A DNA stretch of 64,000 nucleotides from contig JASBSR010000019.1 in the NCBI GenBank assembly GCA_030148865.1, positions 1 through 64,000 of the forward strand, in the 5' to 3' direction. Position numbers and translations under genes: made by a program. The DNA is from Gammaproteobacteria bacterium (GTDB lineage: Bacteria > Pseudomonadota > Gammaproteobacteria > SZUA-229). A model generated the notes under the pieces. It made no database searches. It was not told the origin of the DNA and saw only the letters and a program-made list of their open reading frames with translations. This document shows positions 46,346 to 55,429 of the stretch, one piece after another (the stretch's first letter is position 1; each line of letters opens with the position of its first letter).

Positions 46346-47462
46346 GCAGACGTTTATTATTGAATCGGCAACACTGCTGCATCTGGATGAATTGCTGGAG
46401 CTGGAACAGAAATGTTTTAGTACCGACCGCTTGAGTCGCCGTAGTATGCGTCGCTTCCTCGTTAGCGAGCAGAGCGTATTTCTAGTGGCGAAAAATAATG
46501 ATCATGTCCTGGCTTATCTGCTGGTCATATTTCATCGTGGTACACGTCTGGCACGACTATATTCGATTGCTGTGCACCCGCAATGGCAGGGGCAGGGTAT
46601 CGCACGTGCCCTCATGGACAGTGGCGAAGCTGAGGCACAGACACGGGGTGCCTTGCATTTTCGTCTCGAAGTGAGTCGTAATAATCATAATGCCATACGC
46701 CTGTATCACTCGTTGGGATTTATCGATTTTGGTTTATTGCCAGATTATTACGATGATCACAGCGATGCGCTGCGGATGCAAAAGCGCATCCGTTATCACG
46801 ATCACGCTTTAGTTAACTCGACCATGTCATGGTATCAACAAAGCACCGCGTTCACCTGTGGCCCCGCCGCGCTGATGATGGCAATGAATGGATTAAACGC
46901 ATCGTATACACCAGTGCTGAGCGAAGAACTGGAAATATGGCGCGAATCAACCACGATATTTATGACTTCGGGTCATGGTGGCTGCCATCCTTTAGGACTG
47001 GCATTGGCGGCAAAAAAACGTGGTTACAACGCAGAAGTCTGGATGAGCCAGCGTGAACCATTGTTCACTGAAGGAGTACGTAGTGAGGAGAAAAAATCTA
47101 TCATTGCGACAGTGCATAATGATTATGCCAAACAAAGCAAAGCCGAAGGTATCATCATACACTACGCTAATATTAACCAGAGCACCTTAATTGATGCCTG
47201 TAAGCACGGCGCAATTCCAGTTGTTTTGATTAGCACCTATCGTATGGATCGTAAAAAAGCACCGCACTGGGTGACAGTCAGTGGATACGATGAGCAATGT
47301 TTTTATGTGCACGACCCTGATCCCGATAAAAAACATCAGGATATTTTTGATTGCCAGCATTTACCGATAGCGCTGGAAGATTTTGATCCTATGTCTTCCT
47401 TTGGTAGTAATCGTCTGCGCACGGCAGTAATTTTATCGCCTGCTAGCAATAATAAAGCCTGA
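46338..47462 (+). CDS. GNAT acetyltransferase fused to C39-like peptidase
   Basis: The protein has about 374 residues; ATG 46326 is an alternative start. Residues 1-150 form a RimI-like GNAT domain with the acetyl-CoA loop AVHPQWQGQGIARALMDSG and LHFRLEVSRNNHNAIRLYHSLGF. Residues about 160-370 form a papain-like C39 domain. Its nucleophile Cys is in STAFTCGPAALMMAM, the His in KAPHWVTVSGYD, and an Asp in YVHDPDPDKK. C39 peptidases typically cut after double glycine in leader peptides. Fusion to an acetyltransferase and linkage to a RimK-like ligase suggest maturation or disposal of a small modified peptide. No substrate gene is recognised. Confidence 0.88.
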   Translation: MVKQTFIIESATLLHLDELLELEQKCFSTDRLSRRSMRRFLVSEQSVFLVAKNNDHVLAYLLVIFHRGTRLARLYSIAVHPQWQGQGIARALMDSGEAEAQTRGALHFRLEVSRNNHNAIRLYHSLGFIDFGLLPDYYDDHSDALRMQKRIRYHDHALVNSTMSWYQQSTAFTCGPAALMMAMNGLNASYTPVLSEELEIWRESTTIFMTSGHGGCHPLGLALAAKKRGYNAEVWMSQREPLFTEGVRSEEKKSIIATVHNDYAKQSKAEGIIIHYANINQSTLIDACKHGAIPVVLISTYRMDRKKAPHWVTVSGYDEQCFYVHDPDPDKKHQDIFDCQHLPIALEDFDPMSSFGSNRLRTAVILSPASNNKA

Positions 47463-47478
47463 TTCCGGGTTTTACTTA

Positions 47479-47949
47479 TTAGCGGTCGAGTGTACCCAGA
47501 TCTAGCACCGGTGAGGCATCAAGGTGTTGTGCATCCATCATCTGAGCGACGCGTTGCAGAGCGGAGACTATCATCGTTTGTTCCCACTGCTGTAGTTCTG
47601 AAAATTGCATGGCGAACTGTTCCTGCAGTGGGATTGGTGCATTTTTTAAAGTATTGCGTGCGGCCACTGTCAGGTGTGCATGTACTTTACGCTTGTCAGT
47701 GCTCGAGCGTTCACGATACACCAGCTGGCGGGCTTCGAGACGATCAAGAATCGTTGTCACCGTTGACTGACTCAGGCTCATTTCGTTGGCGAGCTCACCG
47801 ATCGTGACTTCGCCCTTATTCTGGATGGTCTGCAGCAATAATATCTGGGGCGCCGTCAGCCCCGTGGTCTTCGCCAGATGCCTGGAATGCAGGTCAGTGG
47901 CGCGGATTACGCGTCGTAATGCAACCAGGACTTCATTTATCTGATCCAT
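47479..47949 (-). CDS. ectR: MarR-type ectoine operon repressor EctR
   Basis: The 156-residue protein starts at ATG 47949 with CGGAG upstream; ATG 48012 is an in-frame alternative adding 21 residues. The winged helix-turn-helix shows TGLTAPQILLLQTIQNKGEV, IGELANEMSLSQSTVTTILDRLEARQLVYRE and the wing SSTDKRKVHAHLT. It is divergent to ectABC, as in methylotrophs where EctR1 represses the ectABC promoter and is relieved at high salt. Assignment as EctR rests on family plus position. Confidence 0.85.
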   Translation of the reverse strand: MDQINEVLVALRRVIRATDLHSRHLAKTTGLTAPQILLLQTIQNKGEVTIGELANEMSLSQSTVTTILDRLEARQLVYRERSSTDKRKVHAHLTVAARNTLKNAPIPLQEQFAMQFSELQQWEQTMIVSALQRVAQMMDAQHLDASPVLDLGTLDR

Positions 47950-48026
47950 CGCAGCTTTTCTCCGAGCTGGTTGATCTTCGTAAACACCGCTGTGCCGCCC
48001 TGCCAGGGGCATGATGCCTGTATATA

Positions 48027-48050
48027 TTTAGTGTCGAATATAGTTCTAAA
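48027..48050. promoter_or_regulatory. candidate EctR operator palindrome
   Basis: TTTAG (48027-48031) and CTAAA (48046-48050) are inverted arms around 14 AT-rich bases in the ectR-ectA gap. The 24-bp size suits a MarR dimer. The match is imperfect and could be fortuitous. Confidence 0.35.
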
Positions 48051-48078
48051 GTGCAAACTGGCGGTTTAGTGGTAAATT

Positions 48079-48087
48079 TGCTATAGT
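48079..48087 (+). promoter_or_regulatory. extended -10 promoter for ectABC
   Basis: TGCTATAGT fits an extended -10 (TGn plus TATAGT) 85 bp before ectA. No good -35 is seen at 17 bp (TGGCGG). It lies about 30 bp downstream of the possible operator. Confidence 0.45.
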
Positions 48088-48171
48088 ACTGAGCTTATTC
48101 GTGGTCATTATCGTATAAATAATATATTGAGTCATAAATAATTTTAGTTATGCCAAACAGGTGCACACAAT

Positions 48172-48672
48172 ATGAAGTCTCAAGCGCTGCTATTGCGCCC
48201 AGCCAGGCTCGAAGACGGCGTATCTGCCCATCGTCTGATTGCACTATGCCCGCCGCTCGACCCTAATTCTGTTTACTGCAATCTTTTGCAGTGCAGCTAT
48301 TTTGCCTCGACGTCGGTAGCCGCCGAGCTTGATGGTGAGCTGGTGGGTTTTGTCAGCGGCTATCGGGTACCTGAACGCGAAGACACATTATTTATCTGGC
48401 AAGTTGCAGTAGGCGAGGCTGCCCGCGGACAAAGATTGGCGAGCACTATGCTCAGGCATCTACTGGAGCGCGAAGTCTGTCAGCAGGTCAGGTTCATAGA
48501 AACCACGATCACAGCCGATAACCGAGCGTCCTGGGCGCTGTTTGAAGCTCTGGCCAGGGAGCTTTCGGCAGAGCTGGAGCATTCAGTATGGCTCGATCGT
48601 GACAAACACTTTGCTGGTGAACACGATTCAGAGTCATTGCTCAGAATCGGGCCGTTTAGACTGAGCAGATAA
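48172..48672 (+). CDS. ectA: L-2,4-diaminobutyrate acetyltransferase EctA
   Basis: The 166-residue GNAT enzyme opens with the EctA-specific LLLRPARLEDGVSAHRLIALCPPLDPNSVYCNLLQC. The acetyl-CoA loop is VAVGEAARGQRLASTML, and FIETTITADNRASWALFEALAREL is conserved. It acetylates diaminobutyrate in the second step of ectoine synthesis. It is first of ectABC, 65 bp before ectB. Length equals the family norm. Confidence 0.95.
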   Translation: MKSQALLLRPARLEDGVSAHRLIALCPPLDPNSVYCNLLQCSYFASTSVAAELDGELVGFVSGYRVPEREDTLFIWQVAVGEAARGQRLASTMLRHLLEREVCQQVRFIETTITADNRASWALFEALARELSAELEHSVWLDRDKHFAGEHDSESLLRIGPFRLSR

Positions 48673-48736
48673 ACTGATCCAATATAACCAATTTTAATTC
48701 AATGCTGCCGCGTGTAGTGGCGCTGGAGTAATACAT

Positions 48737-50065
48737 ATGAAAATTTTCGAAGAAATTGAGTCTGAAGTACAATCGTACGCAAGATCATTCCCGCGAGTGT
48801 TCAACAAAGCGCAGGGTGAATTTTTGTACGACGATGAAGGTCATCAGTACCTCGACTTTCTTGCCGGTGCCGGCACATTAAATTATGGACATAATAATCC
48901 TGTCTTTAAGGAAAAGCTTCTCGAGTACATCCATGATGATGGCATTACTCATGGGCTGGATTTACATACCAAGGCCAAAGGTGAATTCCTCGAAACCTTT
49001 AATGAAAAAATTCTCAAGCCACGCAGTCTGGAATACGTTATGCAGTTCACTGGCCCGACAGGAACCAATGCGGTCGAAGCGGCCTTAAAACTGGCAAGAA
49101 ATATCACCGGGCGTGAAAATGTTATTTCGTTCACTAATGGTTTCCACGGTGTTAGTCTGGGTTCGTTGGCAACAACGGGTAACTCGCATCACCGTGGCGC
49201 TGCCGGTGTCAGCCTCAATGGCAGTAGTCGTATGCCCTATGATGGCTATTTGGGTGATGATATCGATACTACCGCGTACCTCGATAAAGTGCTATCAGAT
49301 TCGAGTAGTGGTATCGACCATCCCGCAGCAGTGATTGTTGAGACAGTGCAGGGCGAGGGCGGCATTAATGTGGCCAGCTTTGAATGGTTGCGTAATCTGG
49401 ATACAGTGTGCAAAAAATATGGTGTGTTGCTTATTGTTGATGATATACAGGCGGGGTGTGGACGTACTGGAACTTATTTTAGTTTTGAAGAAGTCGGTAT
49501 TACGCCGGATATTGTTACACTATCAAAATCTTTAGGTGGTTATGGTTTGCCATTTGCGGTGGTATTAATCCGCCCTGAGCTTGATCAGTGGAAACCGGGT
49601 GAGCACAATGGTACTTTCCGTGGAAACAATTTTGCATTCGTTACCGCAAAAGCTGCGATTGATCATTACTGGAGCGATGACAAGTTTTCAAACGACGTAA
49701 AACGCAAAGGTGAATATATTTCAACGCGTCTGCAAGCAATTGTGGATAAATATGGGGAAGGAAATTTCACCACCCGTGGTCGTGGTATGTTTCAGGGTAT
49801 CAATTGTGTTAATGGTGAGATTGCAGGAAAAATATCACGCACGGCATTCAAGCTTGGTCTGATGATTGAAACCAGTGGTGCAGACGACCATGTGGTTAAG
49901 TTTTTATGCCCGCTCATTATTCGCGATGAAAATCTCAAAAAAGGTATTGATATCGTGGAAGCCGCTGTCAAGGAAGTCTGCGCTGGTGAGAAAACGATTC
50001 CCGAAGAGTACGACTATTTTGAATCAGATTCATCTGATCTGAAAGCTGTTAGCAACGGCAGCTGA
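48737..50065 (+). CDS. ectB: diaminobutyrate-2-oxoglutarate transaminase EctB
   Basis: The 442-residue class III aminotransferase has [79 protein letters not shown] and [16 protein letters not shown], with the PLP lysine near 264. It converts aspartate semialdehyde to L-2,4-diaminobutyrate, the first committed ectoine step. The gene sits between ectA and ectC; the gap to ectC is 4 bp. No dedicated aspartokinase (ask) is in the cluster, so precursor comes from the general pathway. Confidence 0.97.
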   Translation: MKIFEEIESEVQSYARSFPRVFNKAQGEFLYDDEGHQYLDFLAGAGTLNYGHNNPVFKEKLLEYIHDDGITHGLDLHTKAKGEFLETFNEKILKPRSLEYVMQFTGPTGTNAVEAALKLARNITGRENVISFTNGFHGVSLGSLATTGNSHHRGAAGVSLNGSSRMPYDGYLGDDIDTTAYLDKVLSDSSSGIDHPAAVIVETVQGEGGINVASFEWLRNLDTVCKKYGVLLIVDDIQAGCGRTGTYFSFEEVGITPDIVTLSKSLGGYGLPFAVVLIRPELDQWKPGEHNGTFRGNNFAFVTAKAAIDHYWSDDKFSNDVKRKGEYISTRLQAIVDKYGEGNFTTRGRGMFQGINCVNGEIAGKISRTAFKLGLMIETSGADDHVVKFLCPLIIRDENLKKGIDIVEAAVKEVCAGEKTIPEEYDYFESDSSDLKAVSNGS

Positions 50066-50069
50066 TTAT

Positions 50070-50474
50070 ATGATTGTCCGTAATTTGAAAGATGCAAATC
50101 AGTCAGAGCGACGCATTGTGTCACCAGATGGTAACTGGGAAAGTGCCCGCCTGCTATTGCAGGCAGATAATATGGGGTTTTCGTTTCATATCACGACCAT
50201 TTATGCGGGTGCAGACTTTCGTATGCATTATCAAAATCATCTTGAATCAGTGTACTGCATGTCGGGTGAAGGCGAAGTCGAGACTCTGGATGATGGTATC
50301 AGGCATCCAGTTCAGCCGGGGACTATTTATATTCTCGATCAGCATGACAGGCATATTTTGCGTGCATTTAGTGAGATGAAAATGGCCTGTGTGTTTAATC
50401 CAGCCTTGTCAGGTAAAGAGATACATAATGCTGAAGGTGCTTATGAGCTTGTCGCCGAGTCGGTGACCGACTAG
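50070..50474 (+). CDS. ectC: ectoine synthase EctC
   Basis: The 134-residue cupin enzyme starts [30 protein letters not shown] and has [23 protein letters not shown] and [16 protein letters not shown], with metal-site residues E, Y and H of EctC. It cyclises N-gamma-acetyl-diaminobutyrate to ectoine. No ectD hydroxylase follows, so ectoine rather than hydroxyectoine is the expected product from this locus. A 6-bp stem with loop TGA covers the stop codon (50458-50472) without a T-run. Confidence 0.97.
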   Translation: MIVRNLKDANQSERRIVSPDGNWESARLLLQADNMGFSFHITTIYAGADFRMHYQNHLESVYCMSGEGEVETLDDGIRHPVQPGTIYILDQHDRHILRAFSEMKMACVFNPALSGKEIHNAEGAYELVAESVTD

Positions 50475-50544
50475 CTATCAATAGTTTCGCGGCGAATGTG
50501 TAATGTGGCACAATATGCGTATTATTGAAGCCGAGGAAGATATT

Positions 50545-51432
50545 ATGGCCCGCCTTACTACGATGTTTCTGGCTGCATTGCTGACCTTGTTTTTTTTCTC
50601 GGCCATTGTGCACGCTGCAACACCCGCAGCAGGCCTTGCTGAAACTAAAATCGATCAGCTCGATAAACCGCTTTACACTCCTTTTGTCGAACGTTATGTG
50701 CTCGATGAACTCAGACAGCTGAGAGTGGATCTTGGGGCACAACGCAGTGAACTAATTCAGCAAATACTCGACCGTGAGCATTCCTCGGTTGATCGTGCGG
50801 TTGCTTATGCAACCGATACGGTCACTTATTTTTTCTATCTGATAGCAGCTGCAACCTCAATTCTGGTGCTGGTAGGCTGGACTTCGATTCGCGATATGAA
50901 GGAGCGAGTGCAAACGCTGGCGGATGAAGAAATTTCCGGTCTGATTAGTGAGTATGAAAAACGCCTGGAAGTGATTGAGCAACAACTCAATCAAAAAACC
51001 AGGCATATCGAAGAAAATCGTGAGGTCATCGAACTCACCCAGGATGTGCAGTCACTCTGGTTGCGTGCCGGGCAGGAAACCAGTCTGAACGGCAAGATTG
51101 CAATTTATGACCGAATTCTAAAACTGCGTAGTGATGATTGCGAAGCCTTAACCTATAAAGCCGATGCGGTGCTGGAGCTGGGCGAACCACAATGGGCGGC
51201 AAACTTATGTCATCAGGCGCTGGAGCTCGACGGCGATAATGCGCATGCATTTTATCAGCTGGCCTGTGCGTATGCGGCCATGGGACACTCTGACGAGGCG
51301 GTGCACTTTTTGGCCGAGGCGCTCTCACGTTCAGAAACCTATCGTGAAGATCTTGCCCATGATCCCGCATTAACGCCTCTGCACGACATAGCAGGCTACA
51401 AAGCGCTTCTGCAAATAAACAAAAGCAGCTGA
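50545..51432 (+). CDS. membrane-anchored exported TPR protein
   Basis: From ATG 50545 (GAGGAAG upstream) the protein has 295 residues. A signal peptide (TTMFLAALLTLFFFSAIVHA) is followed by a linker and a membrane helix (TYFFYLIAAATSILVLVGW, near residue 105). A coiled coil comes next (KERVQTLADEEISGLISEYEKRLE...). Two or more TPR units follow (AIYDRILKLRSDDCEALTYKADAVLELGE; ANLCHQALELDGDNAHAFYQLACAYAAMG), then a tail ending LLQINKSS. The TPR part would lie in the cytoplasm if the first segment is cleaved. It is 70 bp after ectC and may be co-transcribed, but no ectoine role is known. Confidence 0.7.
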   Translation: MARLTTMFLAALLTLFFFSAIVHAATPAAGLAETKIDQLDKPLYTPFVERYVLDELRQLRVDLGAQRSELIQQILDREHSSVDRAVAYATDTVTYFFYLIAAATSILVLVGWTSIRDMKERVQTLADEEISGLISEYEKRLEVIEQQLNQKTRHIEENREVIELTQDVQSLWLRAGQETSLNGKIAIYDRILKLRSDDCEALTYKADAVLELGEPQWAANLCHQALELDGDNAHAFYQLACAYAAMGHSDEAVHFLAEALSRSETYREDLAHDPALTPLHDIAGYKALLQINKSS

Positions 51433-51561
51433 ACTTGTTGTTGCAATCCGAGGCAATGAATGCTGTTCTGTGATGATCTGTTTCTTTTTAAGATCTCAGT
51501 TTAGTTATTTCGTATCAGACCGAAATGACACTTATTTAAGCGCATATCAAGGATATTCTCC

Positions 51562-51634
51562 TCATTCCCGCATGCTTCTGGCGTGGGTCCATTGTTTAAA
51601 CCAATGGATTCCGGCCAAAAACATACCGGAATGA
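51562..51634. repeat. 73-bp palindromic intergenic element
   Basis: Ends TCATTCCCG (51562-51570) and CCGGAATGA (51626-51634) are inverted with one mismatch. The centre TCCATTG-TTTAAAC-CAATGGA (51588-51608) is a perfect hairpin. This resembles the CATTCCCG...CGGGAATG palindromes dispersed in many proteobacterial genomes. It lies 60 bp before the symporter gene and could shape its mRNA. Confidence 0.6.
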
Positions 51635-51694
51635 CGATTCCCAAATCCTGTTACGCTTAAGTCGGTGCCATTCGTATCAGACAGGATATTTTCA

Positions 51695-53104
51695 ATGATA
51701 CTTACCTTTACAATTTTTTTGCTGGTGTTCACCTTAATCGGATTATCATCCGCCTGGACAAGTCGCGGCACTAAACAGGATTATTATCTTGCCAGCGGCA
51801 GTGTACAGCCCTGGCTGGTGGGATTGTCGGCGGTTGCTACTAACAACAGTGGTTACATGTTTATCGGTGTCATCGGCTATACCTATATCACCGGACTGGC
51901 GTCGATCTGGTTGATGGCAGGCTGGATTACAGGCGACTTTCTTGCGTCATTATATGTCCACGCGCGTTTACGCAAAGCCACCGAGCGCACTGCCGAAGTC
52001 AGCTATGCGGGTGTTCTGAGTCACTGGTATGGCCAGCATCATCCTGTGTTACAGCGATTGATTGCTGTAATATCAATTGTGTTTCTGCTCACCTACGCCA
52101 GTGCGCAACTGGTCGCAGGCAGCAAGGCGCTGCATGTATTGTTCGACTGGCCATTATGGTCGGGTGCTGTCATGGGTGCCGTTCTGGTCGCGCTTTATTG
52201 TATTGCCGGTGGCATACGTGCATCAATCTGGACGGATGCTGCGCAGTCACTGGTGATGTTGCTGGCTATGGCCTTGTTGCTGGTGGTGGCAACTCAGTCA
52301 CTCGGCGGTGTCAGCGCAGCGATGAGTCAAATGCAGTTCATCGATGGGTTTCTGGACTGGTTTCCGAAAGACACTATAGTACCCGGTCTCGCCGGCGGGC
52401 TGATTTTTATCCTCAGCTGGCTGTTTGCCGGCATGTCGGTGATCGGTCAGCCGCACATTATGGTGCGCTTTATGACACTAAGTGATAGCAGTTTAATGCG
52501 CCGTGCCCGCGCCTGGTACTACCTGTGGTTTACCAGTTTTTACATCATGGCTACCGTTGTGGGAATGCTGGCACGCGTGCATCTTGCCGATGTTGCCAGT
52601 TTTGATGCCGAGCTGGCTTTGCCGACTATGGCTCAGCAGTTACTTTCACCTGCGCTGGTTGGAGTGATTCTGGCGGGTATTTTTGCTGCTACCATGTCGA
52701 CGGCAGATTCACTAATCTTAAGCTGTTCGGCTGCACTTACCCACGACTTGCTGCCACAGGCGATAGAAAATACCTGGTGGCTGAAACTGGCAACGATATT
52801 AATCACACTGCTGGCACTGGCGTTGGCGCTGAGCAATACCCAAAGCGTGTTCAGTATGGTGATTATGGCCTGGTCAGGACTGGCGAGCGCTTTTGCGCCT
52901 TTGCTGATTGCTCTGTGTCTGGGGGCGCGACCGAGCCAAACAATGAGTGTGCTCGCCGTGATTGCAGGATTTTTAGTGGCGCTGGCCTGGCGCATGCTGG
53001 GCTGGCATGATTTTGTCTACGAAGGTTTGCCCGGAGTGATTACCGGATTGAGTATATTATTGCTGTCAGGCAGTCTGACGCGTGCTAAGGTTAAGCTGGC
53101 CTGA
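51695..53104 (+). CDS. sodium:solute symporter (SSS, PutP-like)
   Basis: The 469-residue protein starts at ATG 51695 with CAGGAT upstream; an upstream ATG at 51665 is less likely. About 13 helices are present. Family landmarks are TKQDYYLASGSVQPWLVGLSAVATNNSGYMFIG near the start, then YCIAGGIRASIWTDAAQSLVML and AGIFAATMSTADSLILSCSAALTHDL, which carries the Na+-site serines. Relatives import proline, pantothenate or betaine-like solutes. Next to ectABC a compatible-solute role is attractive but unproven. Confidence 0.88.
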   Translation: MILTFTIFLLVFTLIGLSSAWTSRGTKQDYYLASGSVQPWLVGLSAVATNNSGYMFIGVIGYTYITGLASIWLMAGWITGDFLASLYVHARLRKATERTAEVSYAGVLSHWYGQHHPVLQRLIAVISIVFLLTYASAQLVAGSKALHVLFDWPLWSGAVMGAVLVALYCIAGGIRASIWTDAAQSLVMLLAMALLLVVATQSLGGVSAAMSQMQFIDGFLDWFPKDTIVPGLAGGLIFILSWLFAGMSVIGQPHIMVRFMTLSDSSLMRRARAWYYLWFTSFYIMATVVGMLARVHLADVASFDAELALPTMAQQLLSPALVGVILAGIFAATMSTADSLILSCSAALTHDLLPQAIENTWWLKLATILITLLALALALSNTQSVFSMVIMAWSGLASAFAPLLIALCLGARPSQTMSVLAVIAGFLVALAWRMLGWHDFVYEGLPGVITGLSILLLSGSLTRAKVKLA

Positions 53105-53154
53105 TAACTCGCTGAACTGGCTGGTGTGTTTCGCTTGTTAATACGGAGAGTAAG

Positions 53155-53391
53155 ATGAGTAGAACCATTGTGTCACTATTCCTGATCTTTCTATCAGCAG
53201 CAGTTCAGGCGGGCGATGCCATGAATCAAAGCAGTATGGACTCTGTTATTAAGGGCATTGCTCAGCAATCAAAGGGTGGTAATGGCGTGATTGAATTTAC
53301 CTTTGATGATATCAGGATGTATCTGGTCTCAGATATTAAACACGATCGTATCGGGTACAGTAGCGGGACTTTGAGTTATGGCAAGCACTAA
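53155..53391 (+). CDS. small exported hypothetical protein
   Basis: This 78-residue protein has a clear signal peptide (TIVSLFLIFLSAAVQA, cleaved near 19). The short mature part is GDAMNQSSMDSVIKGIAQQ followed by a predicted beta section (VIEFTFDDIRMYLVSDI). No family is recognised. ATACGGAGAG precedes the ATG by about 6 bp, a strong ribosome site, so it is probably real despite its size. Confidence 0.65.
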   Translation: MSRTIVSLFLIFLSAAVQAGDAMNQSSMDSVIKGIAQQSKGGNGVIEFTFDDIRMYLVSDIKHDRIGYSSGTLSYGKH

Positions 53392-53464
53392 TATTGTATA
53401 TTCTGTCTCATCTCAGGTGGCAGCCTGATATACACTAGAGCGGCCCGGTCGCTGGTGTTAAATT

Positions 53465-54538
53465 ATGAGAACTAATATCTGCCAATGTGGCGCACGCCTT
53501 CATTTTGAAAACTCCCTGTGTATGAGCTGTCAGCGCGAAGTGGGGTTTTTGCCCGATATTCGCAGGCTGAGTGCTTTGCAGCCAGAGCAGGACGGGCATT
53601 GGCGTGCGCCTGGTAATGATGCGCTCTATCGTAAATGTAAAAACTATTTCGAATACAACGTTTGTAACTGGATGGTGCCTGAGACGGATAACCATGCGTT
53701 CTGTTATTCCTGTCGGCTGACTGAGATTATTCCTGATTTGAGCAACCCCGAAAATTTCGAGCTCTGGCGTCGTATCGAACGCGCCAAACGCCGGCTGATT
53801 TACAGCCTGTTATGGCTGGAACTGCCAATCGTGAGTAAAGAGCAGGATCCGCAGCGTGGACTGGCATTTCATTTGATGGAGGATCAGGGCTATTCAGAGT
53901 TTGCTCGCGCTGAACCTATGCTCGAAGTCATCACCGGGCATAGCAGCGGTACCATCACACTTAACATTGCCGAGGCTGACCCGGTTGCGCGCGAGCAAAC
54001 CCGCACCAGTATGTCAGAAAGATATCGCACATTGCTGGGCCATTTTCGCCACGAGTCTGGTCATTATTACTGGGATCAGCTGGTGCGAAATTCATCGTGT
54101 ATAGAAGAGTTTCGCAGTATCTTTGGTGATGAGCGCTGGGAATATGGCCCGATCATGCAGGCGTATTATGCCAATGGTCCAGTGGCAAACTGGGAAGCCA
54201 CCTGGATCAGCGCCTATGCCAGTGCGCACCCCTGGGAGGACTGGGCGGAAACCTGGGCGCATTATTTACACATTATCGACAGTCTGGAAACCGCCAGTGA
54301 TTATGGCTTTGATGTTGCGGGAACCGCTGATGACTTTGCGGACAGGCAGCAGTTTAGTGCTGACTATCTCGCTGCCATTTCGGTGGACGATCTGGTGCAT
54401 GAGTGGAGCAATCTTTCGGTTGCGCTCAATGATATGAATCGCAGTATGGGACTGGCCGATGCTTATCCGTTTATTTTATCCAGCACCATTACCGATAAAC
54501 TCGAATTCGTGCATTCGATGGTCACTGCAAACTATTAA
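53465..54538 (+). CDS. zinc-ribbon metallopeptidase (Peptidase_Mx/DUF2248-like)
   Basis: The 357-residue protein opens with a cysteine-rich zinc ribbon (CQCGARLHFENSLCMSCQ, then a second CNWMVPETDNHAFCYSC). It holds the metalloprotease motif HFRHESGHYYW (HExGH, near residues 196-200). Downstream HPWEDWAETWAHYLHIIDS, with EDWAE, is typical of the putative zinc-binding metallopeptidase family that accompanies circularly permuted ATP-grasp and alpha-E genes. It converges on the Anbu gene with only 27 bp between. No signal peptide is seen, so it is probably cytoplasmic. Confidence 0.88.
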   Translation: MRTNICQCGARLHFENSLCMSCQREVGFLPDIRRLSALQPEQDGHWRAPGNDALYRKCKNYFEYNVCNWMVPETDNHAFCYSCRLTEIIPDLSNPENFELWRRIERAKRRLIYSLLWLELPIVSKEQDPQRGLAFHLMEDQGYSEFARAEPMLEVITGHSSGTITLNIAEADPVAREQTRTSMSERYRTLLGHFRHESGHYYWDQLVRNSSCIEEFRSIFGDERWEYGPIMQAYYANGPVANWEATWISAYASAHPWEDWAETWAHYLHIIDSLETASDYGFDVAGTADDFADRQQFSADYLAAISVDDLVHEWSNLSVALNDMNRSMGLADAYPFILSSTITDKLEFVHSMVTANY

Positions 54539-54565
54539 GCCGCTATTTCGTACCGTATCACACTT

Positions 54566-55300
54566 TCATTTTTCCCAGTCAAATTTCGGCAGACGTGTGA
54601 ATGCACGTTTAATACCTTCGTTCCAGGATTTCTGCAGCGACTTGTAATAAGGTGAAGCCAGCTTCATCGAGGCCTGCCTGGGTTCATCCAGGCTGTCGCC
54701 AGTGTACATGGCCAGCTCGAAGGGCGGGCCGACTGATATATTACTGCGCATGGTCGAGTCCAGTGACACCAGCGCGCAACGCGCAGCATCATTGAGCGAG
54801 GATTCTGTGTTGATCACGCGATCAAGAATAGGTTTGCCGTATTTGTTTTCACCGATTTGCAGATATGGCGTTTCGAATGAAGAACTAATGTAATTACCTT
54901 CAGGATAGATCAGATAGGTACCCTGCTCGCGACCCTTGATCTGGCCGCCGAGAATAAAGCTGGCGGCAGCGCTGCCGCCGTTTTTTTCGACCGCAGGTCC
55001 GTGATGTTGCTGTTCCTGTTTACTTAGCTCGCCAACATAGTCGGCAATATCAAACAGGTGTTTGGCTTTTAGCAGGTTAAATTTGGCCTTTGGGGTGTCA
55101 AGGTCACGTTCAATGGCGTTAACCACTGCCTGTGTGGTCGCCAGGTTACCCGAAGACAGCAATACTACGATGCGGTCTCCTGGCCAGAAAAAACGGTGCA
55201 TTTTAGTGCTGGTGCGAACGTAGTCAACACCGGCGTTGGTGCGAGAGTCGGACGCAAAGACAATGCCTTCTTTGACATTGATGGCTACACAGTAGGTCAT
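54566..55300 (-). CDS. Anbu proteasome-like peptidase
   Basis: The 244-residue Ntn-hydrolase-type protein starts MTYCVAINVKEGIVFASDSRTNAGVDYV. Thr2 is the expected nucleophile after Met removal. The Asp and Lys of proteasome beta subunits are likely in SDSR and STKMHRF. FWPGDRIVVLLSSGNLATTQAVV is the family core. Anbu forms open helical or ring assemblies in other bacteria; peptidase substrates are unknown. It is divergent from the ATP-grasp/alpha-E genes, its usual partners. ATG 55300 has GAGGAAA upstream. Confidence 0.9.
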   Translation of the reverse strand: MTYCVAINVKEGIVFASDSRTNAGVDYVRTSTKMHRFFWPGDRIVVLLSSGNLATTQAVVNAIERDLDTPKAKFNLLKAKHLFDIADYVGELSKQEQQHHGPAVEKNGGSAAASFILGGQIKGREQGTYLIYPEGNYISSSFETPYLQIGENKYGKPILDRVINTESSLNDAARCALVSLDSTMRSNISVGPPFELAMYTGDSLDEPRQASMKLASPYYKSLQKSWNEGIKRAFTRLPKFDWEK

Positions 55301-55429
55301 GATTTTCCTCAGCTAAAACGAACGGCGATAGAATACACCTGAATGATAGCTGCCACCAATACGTTTTATTTGGCTAGTATAGATAGATGGGGTACGATGG
55401 AGTGAAATAATAACTGGTTATACGGTGTC

